Made by a program: the position numbers and the translations under genes | From: an uncultured Verrucomicrobiota bacterium | GTDB taxonomy: Bacteria; Verrucomicrobiota; Verrucomicrobiae; Opitutales; Opitutaceae | DNA: 7,291 nucleotides | NCBI GenBank assembly: GCA_946482165.1 | Contig: CAMLQS010000260.1 | Coordinates: 1-7,291 of the forward strand | Direction of reading: 5' to 3' | In this document: piece after piece, positions 1 to 5,951 of the stretch | Layout: each line of letters opens with the position of its first letter | Position numbering within the stretch: position 1 is the stretch's first letter | Notes under the pieces: generated by a model | Database searches by the model: none | The model's input: only the letters and a program-made list of their open reading frames with translations | What the model was told of the DNA's origin: nothing

Positions 1-851
1 GGACGCGTTTCGACGAGTTGAAAGCCGTTGATGTATTGCTGGCGGCCGGAATTGCGGGAAGTGCTGAAGCGGATGACGCCATCGGAATCGACCACGGCTT
101 TCAGCTGCGCCCAGGTGGTGCCCGCGGGGCTTAACGCGAAGGCCCCCGAATCGGGGTTGAAGGTGTAGATGCTGGAGTAGAAGCCGCCGGTCGTCTCGGT
201 GGATGCGGGGGAGTCGCCGGAGACGTTCGCGACGGCGAGCGTGAAGCGGGCTCCCTGGCCGTCGCCGGAGGGGTTTTCGGAGGACTGGGGATCGCTGGTG
301 GCGCCGTAGACGTAGAGGTCGTATTTTTTCCCGGGGACGAGGCCGCTGAGGGAAAAAGTAAGGGAGTTGCCCTCGAGATAGATGCGCCAGGCGTTGTCCA
401 TGAGTCCGGCGGGGGCGGCCTGCTTGCTCTTGGAGTGGTAGGATGGCTCGACGCGGGGCTTGTCGTCGGCGAAGGCGGCGATGTTCACCGCGATCGACAG
501 GCGGGCCGCGGTGGGCTGTCCGCCGGCGTCGACGAGCGGCACGGATTCTTTCTCGCCGATGACGAAACGGCCCGCCTTGCCCGCGCCGGGCGCTTCGGCG
601 GTGGCGATGGCGGGGTCGGTGACGTCGACGCCGACGGCGCGGCGGATGCGATTCCATTTCGTCCCCGGAACGGGGGCGGCGGCCGAGTGCGCCCAGCCGT
701 TGTCGGGCGCGGCGATGGCGAGTGTCGGCGACAGATTGGGTTTGGAGGAGAGGCAGACGAAGATGTCCTGGGCGAAGGCAACGCCGGGGGAGACGGAGAG
801 CAGGGCGAACAAGGCGAGAGGCAGGCGGGGGCTAAGAGCGGGGATTTTCAT
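1..851 (-). CDS. Secreted protein with carbohydrate-binding-like module, C-terminus beyond window
   Basis: An uninterrupted minus-strand frame runs from an ATG at 851 to the window edge, giving 283 residues and two extra bases; the stop lies outside. The N-terminus is a clear signal peptide: basic start, a leucine/alanine-rich core at about residues 10-22, and a VAFA|QD cleavage site after residue 27. The mature part has the look of extracellular modules common in Verrucomicrobia and Planctomycetes: a tryptophan-Asn pair near residue 66, a LVDAGGQPT stretch near 106, LSGLVPGKKYDLYVYGA near 168-184, and a closing INGFQLVE near 274-281. I read this as a beta-sandwich, malectin- or CBM-like fold, which is inference from pattern only. 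Such modules often precede a catalytic domain, so an enzyme may follow off the left edge. No Shine-Dalgarno sequence precedes the ATG; the leader is C-rich. The context suggests a role in pectin binding or breakdown, but no specific function can be assigned. Confidence 0.8.
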   Translation of the reverse strand, partial: MKIPALSPRLPLALFALLSVSPGVAFAQDIFVCLSSKPNLSPTLAIAAPDNGWAHSAAAPVPGTKWNRIRRAVGVDVTDPAIATAEAPGAGKAGRFVIGEKESVPLVDAGGQPTAARLSIAVNIAAFADDKPRVEPSYHSKSKQAAPAGLMDNAWRIYLEGNSLTFSLSGLVPGKKYDLYVYGATSDPQSSENPSGDGQGARFTLAVANVSGDSPASTETTGGFYSSIYTFNPDSGAFALSPAGTTWAQLKAVVDSDGVIRFSTSRNSGRQQYINGFQLVETR

Positions 852-918
852 GGGGCGGGGCTGGGGTTCGCGAGGTTTGCGAGGGGGCGCGTCGCGGACA
901 ATTGGCGGATATGCGCGT

Positions 919-925
919 ATTGTTG
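919..925 (-). promoter_or_regulatory. Partial copy (CAACAAT) of the shared upstream motif
   Basis: The minus strand reads CAACAATACGCGCA here, matching the central seven bases of the 13-bp motif seen at two other promoters; the flanks have diverged. It lies 67 bp upstream of the ATG of the 1-851 gene and points toward that gene, as the two full copies point toward theirs. A seven-base match alone is weak evidence. Confidence 0.25.
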
Positions 926-982
926 AAATCAGGACCGGCTTTGACGCGGGACAATCGATGTAACGGAAAGACGGATACAGAA

Positions 983-1008
983 AAGGCGCGCCACGGTGGG
1001 CGCGCCTT
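983..1008 (-). terminator. Rho-independent terminator of the PEP-CTERM gene
   Basis: A perfect 10-bp inverted repeat, AAGGCGCGCC and GGCGCGCCTT, is separated by a 6-base loop. It starts 22 bases past the stop codon of the minus-strand PEP-CTERM gene. Read on the minus strand, the GC-rich stem ends in TTTT followed by CTG, which is the expected order for an intrinsic terminator. It should separate transcription of the PEP-CTERM gene from the secreted-protein gene further along the same strand. Confidence 0.8.
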
Positions 1009-1030
1009 GGGGGATGGGGCGGAGGAGGGC

Positions 1031-2023
1031 TCAGGCGGCGCGGCGGCGGCGCGAGGCGGCGAAGCCGAGACCGGCGAGGCCCGCGACGGCGGCGAAGCCG
1101 GAGGGCTCGGGGACGGTGCTCAGCGTCACGTCCACCGAGTTGAGCGAAATGGAGGTGGCCAGGCTGGTGCCGGACTGGCGATAGCCGATGCCGATTCCGT
1201 CGATGGACAAATTATTGATGAAGCTTCCCGACACGGTGGTGCGAGAGATCGTTTGGAGCGTGGTGTCCCCGGCCCCGTTCAAAAGGCTGTAGACCACGGT
1301 GTATTCGGACGCCGCGGACACGCTGATGCGCAAGGTCGCGGTATACTGGGTGGCCGCGGTCAGGGCCGCCTGCGTGGAGGTGGCGGTGGTGCCGAGCTGG
1401 ACGCCGCCGGGATAATCGAAGGCGCCGTTGCCGACGGCGTTGAAAAGCAGCTCCTGGTTTTCCGAGGTGCTTCCTCCCACGGTGCCGTCGTTGAGCTGCG
1501 GAGGCCGGGTGAAGAGCTGGTTGGTGCCGCCCGTAAGCGCGAGACGACCGACGTAGCCTTCCCAATTTTGGGCGTTGCCGGAGGCGAAGGGGGAGCCGTC
1601 GGTCGCGGTGAGTCCGGAGGCTTCGAGTCCGAGGGCCGGATTGGCGCCTCCGCTGTCGAAAAGACCGATGTTGATAAGGCTGGAGGTGCCGCCGGCGAGA
1701 AGGTTGTTGTTGTTGGTGAACTTGACCGTCAGCTCGATCCACTCGCCGACGTTGGAGATCGTCGAGGGGGAGGCGGTGAACCGGTTCTGGGCTTGGACAA
1801 GCCCCGACGTCGTGGCCGCCATTCCGAATGTGAAGGCTCCGGTGCCGTAGGCGATGCCGGTGGTGTTTTTGGTGGAGGCCAGCGTCCAGTCTCCCGCATC
1901 GTAGGTGCCTCCGGTCGTGACGCGTTCGCCGGTGCTGAAGTTGGTGGAGAATACGGTGGTCTGGGCGTGAAGCGCAGCGGGCGCGACGATCAATGCCACG
2001 AGGGCGATCTTGGACGGATGCAT
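1031..2023 (-). CDS. Secreted PEP-CTERM sorting domain protein
   Basis: The protein has 330 residues. The start chosen is the ATG at 2023 because it opens directly onto a signal peptide (MHPSKIALVALIVAPAALHA, cleavage before QTT). The open frame continues 64 codons further upstream to 2215, but that part looks non-coding. The C-terminus, from residue 304, is a textbook PEP-CTERM signal: VPEPS, a short alanine/glycine/leucine-rich membrane segment, and a final RRRR cluster. In known systems this tail is handled by an exosortase, which removes it and places the protein at or beyond the outer membrane. The mature domain is rich in Asn, Thr, Ser and Gly, with an NNNN run near residue 87, and looks like an all-beta extracellular fold; I do not recognise a catalytic motif. 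It is divergently transcribed from the LacI-type regulator and shares a 13-bp upstream motif with the GH28 gene, so co-regulation with pectin degradation is plausible. No exosortase gene is in the window. Confidence 0.88.
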   Translation of the reverse strand: MHPSKIALVALIVAPAALHAQTTVFSTNFSTGERVTTGGTYDAGDWTLASTKNTTGIAYGTGAFTFGMAATTSGLVQAQNRFTASPSTISNVGEWIELTVKFTNNNNLLAGGTSSLINIGLFDSGGANPALGLEASGLTATDGSPFASGNAQNWEGYVGRLALTGGTNQLFTRPPQLNDGTVGGSTSENQELLFNAVGNGAFDYPGGVQLGTTATSTQAALTAATQYTATLRISVSAASEYTVVYSLLNGAGDTTLQTISRTTVSGSFINNLSIDGIGIGYRQSGTSLATSISLNSVDVTLSTVPEPSGFAAVAGLAGLGFAASRRRRAA

Positions 2024-2117
2024 GATTTTTTTGGGGGGCTGAAGCAGGTGGGGCAGGGGACGCCCCGGACTCCTTCCCATGGATCGTCGCCACGGCGAGG
2101 GCCACGGCGCCGCGATG

Positions 2118-2130
2118 CACATTGTTGCGC
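2118..2130 (-). promoter_or_regulatory. Candidate operator, 13-bp motif copy upstream of the PEP-CTERM gene
   Basis: The minus strand reads GCGCAACAATGTG, identical over 13 bases to 3305-3317. It lies 94 bp upstream of the PEP-CTERM ATG and 83 bp upstream of the first regulator's ATG. The inner part, GCA-N6-TGC (2117-2128), is a short inverted repeat. This position would let one bound repressor control both divergent genes, including autoregulation. The binding protein is inferred, not shown. Confidence 0.45.
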
Positions 2131-2196
2131 GCGGTGACGCCGCCTCGCGTGCGCTTATCGTTGACTTGCGGCGCGCGCGGAGGCGCTCTGCCTGCA

Positions 2197-2206
2197 CCCC
2201 CCCCCC
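2197..2206 (+). repeat. C10 homopolymer tract before a regulator start
   Basis: Ten consecutive C residues end seven bases before the ATG at 2214. Such tracts can change length by replication slippage. Here a change would alter the leader spacing, or shift the frame if translation begins at an upstream in-frame ATG such as 2079. Confidence 0.75.
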
Positions 2207-2213
2207 TCGCCCC

Positions 2214-3275
2214 ATGCCGCCCTCAGCGACTCTTCAGGATGTGGCCGAAAAAGCCGGCGTGCATCGCTCCACCGTCTCGCTCGCGCTTCGCGACAACCAC
2301 CGCATCTCCGCCGACGTGCGCGCAAAAATCCAGCGCATCGCGAACGAACTCGGCTACCGCTCAAACCCGCTCGTCACCGCGCTCATGCGCTCGCGCCGGA
2401 CGCGCCGCGCGCCGCGCCACGTGGTGCTCGCCTACGTCACCGATTACCCGACGCGCTACGGCTGGCGCCCGCCTCACCACGACCGTCCCGACTACTTCCC
2501 CGGCGCGGCGGCCCGGGCCGCCGAGCTCGGCTACAAGCTCGAGCATTTCTGGCTCGGCGAGCCCGGCATGACGCCCGCGCGCTTCGCGCAGATCCTCGCG
2601 AGCCGCGGAATCAACGGCCTGCTCATCGGCCGCCTCCCGCCGGGCAAAAGCGAGATTCAGCTCCCGTGGGAACAGTTCTCCGCCGTGGCGCTGGGGCTTA
2701 CCCTGACCAAGCCCGACCTCCACCGCGTCGCCGAGGACGCTTTCGCCTCCGCCGCCATCGCGATGCAGCATTGCCTGGCCAAAGGCTATCGACGCATCGG
2801 CTTCGTGATGTCCGAGCCCGACGACAGCCCCAACATGGGAGATCGCTGGCTGGGCGCCTTCATGCGCCTTCAACTGCGCCTCGCTCCCGCGGACCGGCTG
2901 CCCTACTGCGAATACCGGGCGGCGGAGGATTTCGCGCCGCACTTTCTCCAGTGGTTCGAAAAGCACCGCCCCGACGTCGTCCTGGCAACCCACGGGGATC
3001 CGGTCGCCCAGCTCCTCATGAAGCCGGCTTCGCGCCGCGGACACTCGGCAAAACTGTTTCTGCTCGTGAACGACAAGCCGCAGGAGGGTTTGGCCGGCAT
3101 CCACCTCGACCCCGGCATCGTCGGCGCCCTCGCCGTCGATATGCTCGTCGGCATGATGCACCGCGGCGAAACGGGGTTGCCCACCGAGCCCCACCACGTG
3201 CTGGTGCCGGGTCGCTGGGTGGAAATGGACCCTTCGGCCTCCCTCCTGCGTGCGAGAACGCGCCGGACGGCCTGA
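2214..3275 (+). CDS. LacI-family transcriptional regulator (upstream of the GH28 gene)
   Basis: The protein has 353 residues. The N-terminal helix-turn-helix (residues 6-28, TLQDVAEKAGVHRSTVSLAL) is a typical LacI DNA-binding head. It is followed by a third helix and a hinge (GYRSNPLVTALMRSRR, residues 47-62) that keeps the minor-groove leucine at position 57 but has VT where many family members have AR. From about residue 65 a periplasmic-binding-protein-like sugar sensor fold follows, with the family-typical GYRRIGFVMSEPDDSP near 193-208. The ATG at 2214 is chosen because the head starts right after it; the frame is open back to 2079, and a longer protein is possible but less likely. There is no Shine-Dalgarno sequence. 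It precedes the polygalacturonase gene and diverges from the PEP-CTERM gene, so it probably represses one or both until a pectin-derived sugar is bound. The effector is unknown. Confidence 0.92.
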   Translation: MPPSATLQDVAEKAGVHRSTVSLALRDNHRISADVRAKIQRIANELGYRSNPLVTALMRSRRTRRAPRHVVLAYVTDYPTRYGWRPPHHDRPDYFPGAAARAAELGYKLEHFWLGEPGMTPARFAQILASRGINGLLIGRLPPGKSEIQLPWEQFSAVALGLTLTKPDLHRVAEDAFASAAIAMQHCLAKGYRRIGFVMSEPDDSPNMGDRWLGAFMRLQLRLAPADRLPYCEYRAAEDFAPHFLQWFEKHRPDVVLATHGDPVAQLLMKPASRRGHSAKLFLLVNDKPQEGLAGIHLDPGIVGALAVDMLVGMMHRGETGLPTEPHHVLVPGRWVEMDPSASLLRARTRRTA

Positions 3276-3303
3276 TCCCGCCCACGCGGCCATCCCGCCC
3301 CTA

Positions 3304-3321
3304 TGCGCAACAATGTGAGCA
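3304..3321 (+). promoter_or_regulatory. Candidate operator upstream of the GH28 gene, imperfect inverted repeat
   Basis: The sequence is TGCGCA-N6-TGAGCA: six-base half sites matching at five of six positions around a six-base spacer, the size and symmetry expected of a LacI-family operator. Within it, 3305-3317 is identical to the minus-strand motif at 2118-2130. It ends 95 bp before the chosen start at 3417. Binding by either flanking LacI-type protein is inferred. Confidence 0.45.
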
Positions 3322-3329
3322 AGGGGGCC

Positions 3330-3351
3330 TTTGTTCCCCGTTTATTCCCCG
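3330..3351 (+). repeat. Tandem 11-bp direct repeat in the GH28 leader
   Basis: TTTGTTCCCCG is followed directly by TTTATTCCCCG, identical at ten of eleven positions. The 11-bp period is about one helical turn, so the two copies face the same side of the DNA. It starts 8 bp downstream of the candidate operator. It might be a second protein site, or simply a chance duplication. Confidence 0.4.
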
Positions 3352-3416
3352 GCGAACCTATGTCCGCGACCCCGTCGCAAGGCCGCCCCCGCCTTTCACC
3401 CATGCCCCGACCCTTC

Positions 3417-4745
3417 ATGTCCGCTCCGACGCTTTGCCGCCGCCTGTCCCGGTTCGCCGTCCTTCCGCTCCTGCTGGCCGCGCCCGTGTTCGCCGCCTCG
3501 CCCGAGTGGAACGCGGCGGCCCCGAACATCCCCGCGGCGACGTTCAATGTCACCGACTTCGGCGCCGTGCCCGACGACGAGGGCGAAGACACGGTCGCGT
3601 TTGCCGAAGCCCTCGCGGCCGTGCGCGCCGCGGGCGGCGGCCGCCTCGTCGTGCCGCCGGGCGAATACCGCACGGGCCACATCGCTCTCGTGAGCCGGCT
3701 CGATTTTCATTTGGAGAAGGGCGCCCGGCTTCTTTTCTCGACCGACCCCGAGGCCTACCGGGTCCGGGATAGAAAATTCCGCCCTCTCGTGTTCGCCTCG
3801 GGACTGGAGGATCTCGCGATCACCGGCGAAGGCGTTTTCGACGGACAAGGCTCGGCTTGGTGGACCGCCGCGCGCGAATACAAGGACGCGGCGCGCGCCC
3901 GCGGCGACGCCAACGAGGAGATCGGCCGGCCGCGCCTGCTGATCATCGAGAAATCGAAGCGCGTGCTCGTGGAGGGCGTCACGCTCAGCAACTCGCCCCA
4001 GTTCCATTTTATCCCCGCGCGCTGCGAGGACGTCACCATCCGCAACGTCACCGTTCGCGCGCCGCACCACGCTCCCAACACCGACGGCATCGATCCGTCC
4101 GCGTCCAGGCGCGTTCATATCGTCGGCTGCACGATCGATACCGGCGACGACAACATCGCGATCAAGTCCGGCCATCTGGACCACGGCCCGGTGGAGGACG
4201 TCTTGATCGAGGGCTGCACCTTTCTCGGAGGCCACGGCATGTCGATAGGCAGCGAGACCTTCGGGGGCGTGAGAAACGTCCTGGTGCGCAACTGCACCTT
4301 CGACGGCACCGAAGCCGGGATCCGCCTGAAATCCGCGCGCGGCCGCGGCGGCGTGGCGGAGAACCTCGCCTATGAAAACCTCACGCTGCGCAACGTGGAG
4401 GTGGCCATCCAGATAACGAGCTACTACCCGAACCGCACGACGCCCAAACCCGGGGTCGCCGACACCGCCCCGGAGACACGCGATTCGCGCACGCCGGTCT
4501 GGAAGAACATCCGCATCCGCGACGTCCGCTCCACCGGCGGCACCAAGACGGCGGGCATCATCATCGGTCTGCCCGAGGAGCCGGTCGCGGACATTGCGAT
4601 GGAAAACGTCTACATCGAGGCGCCGACCGGCCTGCGCGTCGTCGCCGCCCGCGGGATCACGCTTCGCAACGTCGAGGTCAAACCGGCCAAGGGCGAGGCC
4701 TGGCTGATCGAGCCGTCGGCCGAGGCGCCTCGGGAACTGCGCTAA
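3417..4745 (+). CDS. Secreted glycoside hydrolase family 28 enzyme, polygalacturonase-like
   Basis: The protein has 442 residues from the chosen ATG. Residues 1-26 form a signal peptide (MSAPTLCRRLSRFAVLPLLL, then AAPVFA before AS). The mature start has FNVTDFGAVPDDEGEDT, the usual entry strand of the pectin-lyase-like right-handed beta-helix. All four GH28 signatures are present: NTDGID at 221-226 with Asp223, GDD at 243-245, GHG at 272-274, and RLK at 303-305; the aspartates are the family's catalytic acids. The enzyme should hydrolyse alpha-1,4 links of polygalacturonate, or a related pectic chain such as rhamnogalacturonan, outside the cytoplasm. Subtype, and endo versus exo action, cannot be told from sequence alone. 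The Cys found after GDD in many members is Asn246 here. Starts at 3402, 3360 and 3303 are also in frame; 3402 would give an equally good signal peptide with five more residues. It lies 141 bp after the first regulator and 77 bp before the second. Confidence 0.93.
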   Translation: MSAPTLCRRLSRFAVLPLLLAAPVFAASPEWNAAAPNIPAATFNVTDFGAVPDDEGEDTVAFAEALAAVRAAGGGRLVVPPGEYRTGHIALVSRLDFHLEKGARLLFSTDPEAYRVRDRKFRPLVFASGLEDLAITGEGVFDGQGSAWWTAAREYKDAARARGDANEEIGRPRLLIIEKSKRVLVEGVTLSNSPQFHFIPARCEDVTIRNVTVRAPHHAPNTDGIDPSASRRVHIVGCTIDTGDDNIAIKSGHLDHGPVEDVLIEGCTFLGGHGMSIGSETFGGVRNVLVRNCTFDGTEAGIRLKSARGRGGVAENLAYENLTLRNVEVAIQITSYYPNRTTPKPGVADTAPETRDSRTPVWKNIRIRDVRSTGGTKTAGIIIGLPEEPVADIAMENVYIEAPTGLRVVAARGITLRNVEVKPAKGEAWLIEPSAEAPRELR

Positions 4746-4822
4746 GATTAGAGCGGCGATTTTTTCGACTTCTCCCCGCGCATCGTCGAAACCCTCTCGT
4801 TCCCCTTCGATCCTTTCGCGAC

Positions 4823-5923
4823 ATGTCCGACACCCCCTCGATCCGCAGTCTGGCCGCCGGTTTGAATCTTTCTCGCGCCACCGTGTCGGAGGCGTTGCGC
4901 GGCAGTCCCCGAGTGAAGGAAGAGACGCGTAGGCGAGTCGTCGACGAAGCCGAGCGCATGGGCTATCGTCTCGATCCCGTGGCGAGCGAGCTCATGGCGC
5001 AGATGCGTCGTTCCGTTTCGAATACGTTTCGCGGCGTGATCGCCCTCGTGGCGCCGGAGAACGATCCGCACGGGTCGGCGGCCGCGCGGCTGCGACGCGC
5101 CGCCCTTCAGCGCTCCGCGGAACACCGCGCAATGGAGCTCGGCTTCAAGCTCGATCCCGTCGCGGTGGGCGGCGAAAAGTGGGCCCGACTGCAAGGCGTG
5201 CTCCATGCTCGCGGCGTCGTCGGCGCGCTGCTCTTGCCGTCGGACGAGTGTTCTCCCGAGCATCGCGCGCGTCTGGCCGAGGCGGAGTTTCAGACGGTTT
5301 ACTGCGATGCCCCGGAGGAGGGTGCGGAGCACGTCGACGCGGTGGCGCCGGACTACCGCCAGGCGCTCTCGCTCGCGCGAAGCCGGCTGAAGCCGCTCGG
5401 CTACCGCCGTCCGGGGTTGCTTCTGTGCGGGGAGGCGGAGGCCGCCTCGGGTCGCCGTTGGCGCGCCGCGTGGGAAATGTTGAGGCACTCCGGCTCGTCA
5501 TCCGAAGGCGATGCGCCTCCACCTTTCTTGTTGGAGAGTCGCCTGAGCCCCGGCCTCGCCCTCGAACGCTGGCGTCGCGAGCACGGCGTGGATGTCGCGC
5601 TGGTCCCTGGTTTGCCGCCGCCGGATTTCGACGGGCCGGTTTGCTCGCTCGATTTGACGGCGAGCCCCGCGTCGTCGCTGGGTGTCGATTTACGCTGGGA
5701 CGAGGTGGGCGCCCGCGCCGTGGAGCTGCTCGCCCGCGGCTACTTTGATCGCATGCGGGGGCGGCGTTGCTCTCCGGCATTGGTCTCGCTGCCGGCGCGC
5801 TGGCAAGGGACGGACGCGGCTCGTCTCGCGGCCACGTCGTCGCTCGCGGAGGAGCGGCCGTTTACCCGCGTCGTTTTCCGACAGCAGGAAGTCGACGCCT
5901 CGCTGATTCAGGTCGCGGTGTGA
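4823..5923 (+). CDS. LacI-family transcriptional regulator (upstream of the pectate lyase gene)
   Basis: The protein has 366 residues. The LacI-type head is at residues 6-28 (SIRSLAAGLNLSRATVSEAL), followed by a hinge GYRLDPVASELMAQMRR (47-63) that again keeps leucine 57. The head is somewhat unusual: it has SIRSLAAGL in place of the common TLxDVAxxA. The sensor domain follows the same general plan as the first regulator (an ELGFKLD segment near residue 111, a GYRRPGLLLCGEAE segment near 194-207), but its core has diverged strongly, so a different effector is likely. The ATG at 4823 is the first that leads into the helix-turn-helix; no Shine-Dalgarno sequence precedes it (leader CCTTTCGCGAC). 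Only 28 bp separate its stop from the pectate lyase start, so the two are probably co-transcribed, making it a likely local regulator of that enzyme. Whether it represses its own operon is inference. Confidence 0.9.
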   Translation: MSDTPSIRSLAAGLNLSRATVSEALRGSPRVKEETRRRVVDEAERMGYRLDPVASELMAQMRRSVSNTFRGVIALVAPENDPHGSAAARLRRAALQRSAEHRAMELGFKLDPVAVGGEKWARLQGVLHARGVVGALLLPSDECSPEHRARLAEAEFQTVYCDAPEEGAEHVDAVAPDYRQALSLARSRLKPLGYRRPGLLLCGEAEAASGRRWRAAWEMLRHSGSSSEGDAPPPFLLESRLSPGLALERWRREHGVDVALVPGLPPPDFDGPVCSLDLTASPASSLGVDLRWDEVGARAVELLARGYFDRMRGRRCSPALVSLPARWQGTDAARLAATSSLAEERPFTRVVFRQQEVDASLIQVAV

Positions 5924-5932
5924 GCGGACCGC

Positions 5933-5941
5933 CGGCGGGGG
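5933..5941 (+). promoter_or_regulatory. Purine-rich stretch before the pectate lyase start
   Basis: The short gap between the second regulator and the lyase contains CGGCGGGGGAAATTTTTGC before the ATG at 5952. The G-rich part is the only purine-rich stretch near a start codon in the window, at about ten bases spacing. It matches anti-Shine-Dalgarno only loosely. Confidence 0.3.
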
Positions 5942-5951
5942 AAATTTTTGC

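Larger units (their letters stand above)
852..1030. other. Intergenic region between the two minus-strand genes
   Basis: This 179-bp gap holds the hairpin terminator of the PEP-CTERM gene (983-1008) and, further on, the presumed promoter of the 1-851 gene. It is visibly more AT-rich around 900-980 than the flanking genes. On the minus strand it carries CAACAAT at 919-925, a partial match to the 13-bp motif found at 2118-2130 and 3305-3317. I could not find a convincing sigma-70 -35/-10 pair. Confidence 0.6.
2024..2213. promoter_or_regulatory. Divergent promoter region between the PEP-CTERM gene and the first LacI-type regulator
   Basis: This 190-bp gap must hold promoters for both directions. 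It contains the 13-bp motif copy at 2118-2130, roughly central. TTGACT at 2161-2166 resembles a -35 box for the plus strand, but no -10 box lies at proper spacing. A C10 run sits at 2197-2206. Neither start codon is preceded by a Shine-Dalgarno sequence; the minus-strand leader ends in CCCCCCAAAAAAATC before its ATG. Confidence 0.6.
3276..3416 (+). promoter_or_regulatory. Leader and promoter region of the GH28 gene
   Basis: This 141-bp gap contains the second copy of the 13-bp motif (3305-3317), then a G-rich/C-rich stretch, then a tandem 11-bp repeat (3330-3351). A weak hairpin, GGGGG at 3323-3327 pairing with TCCCC at 3335-3339 (one G-T pair), followed by GTTTATT, might end transcription of the upstream regulator. 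No clear -35/-10 pair or Shine-Dalgarno sequence is visible. In-frame ATGs at 3303, 3360 and 3402 lie inside it, so part could be coding if a longer enzyme is made. Confidence 0.55.

Noticed and set aside
435..963. Two overlapping plus-strand open frames opposite the secreted-protein gene
   Set aside because: Low-complexity translations with no domain; the minus-strand frame over the same region has a clear signal peptide and module.
902..2137. Long plus-strand open frame (411 codons) opposite the PEP-CTERM gene
   Set aside because: It is Gly/Arg/Ala/Glu-rich with no recognisable domain and is antisense to a gene with a signal peptide and PEP-CTERM tail. GC-rich DNA with few stop codons gives such frames by chance.
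2161..2189. TTGACT as a -35 box for the first LacI-type gene
   Set aside because: The position 17 bp downstream reads CGCTCT, which does not resemble a -10 box, so I do not list a promoter.
2361..3293. Minus-strand open frame (310 codons) opposite the first LacI-type gene
   Set aside because: Shadow of a well-supported LacI-family gene; the translation has no recognisable motif.
4740..4765. Possible terminator after the GH28 gene: CGCT/AGCG hairpin followed by a T6 run
   Set aside because: The stem is only four pairs with an eight-base loop and is separated from the T run by four bases, overlapping the stop codon. Too weak to call.
4786..4810. Inverted repeat TCGAA-N15-TTCGA upstream of the second LacI-type gene, as an operator
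   Set aside because: Five-base half sites with a long spacer are expected by chance, and no second copy was found.
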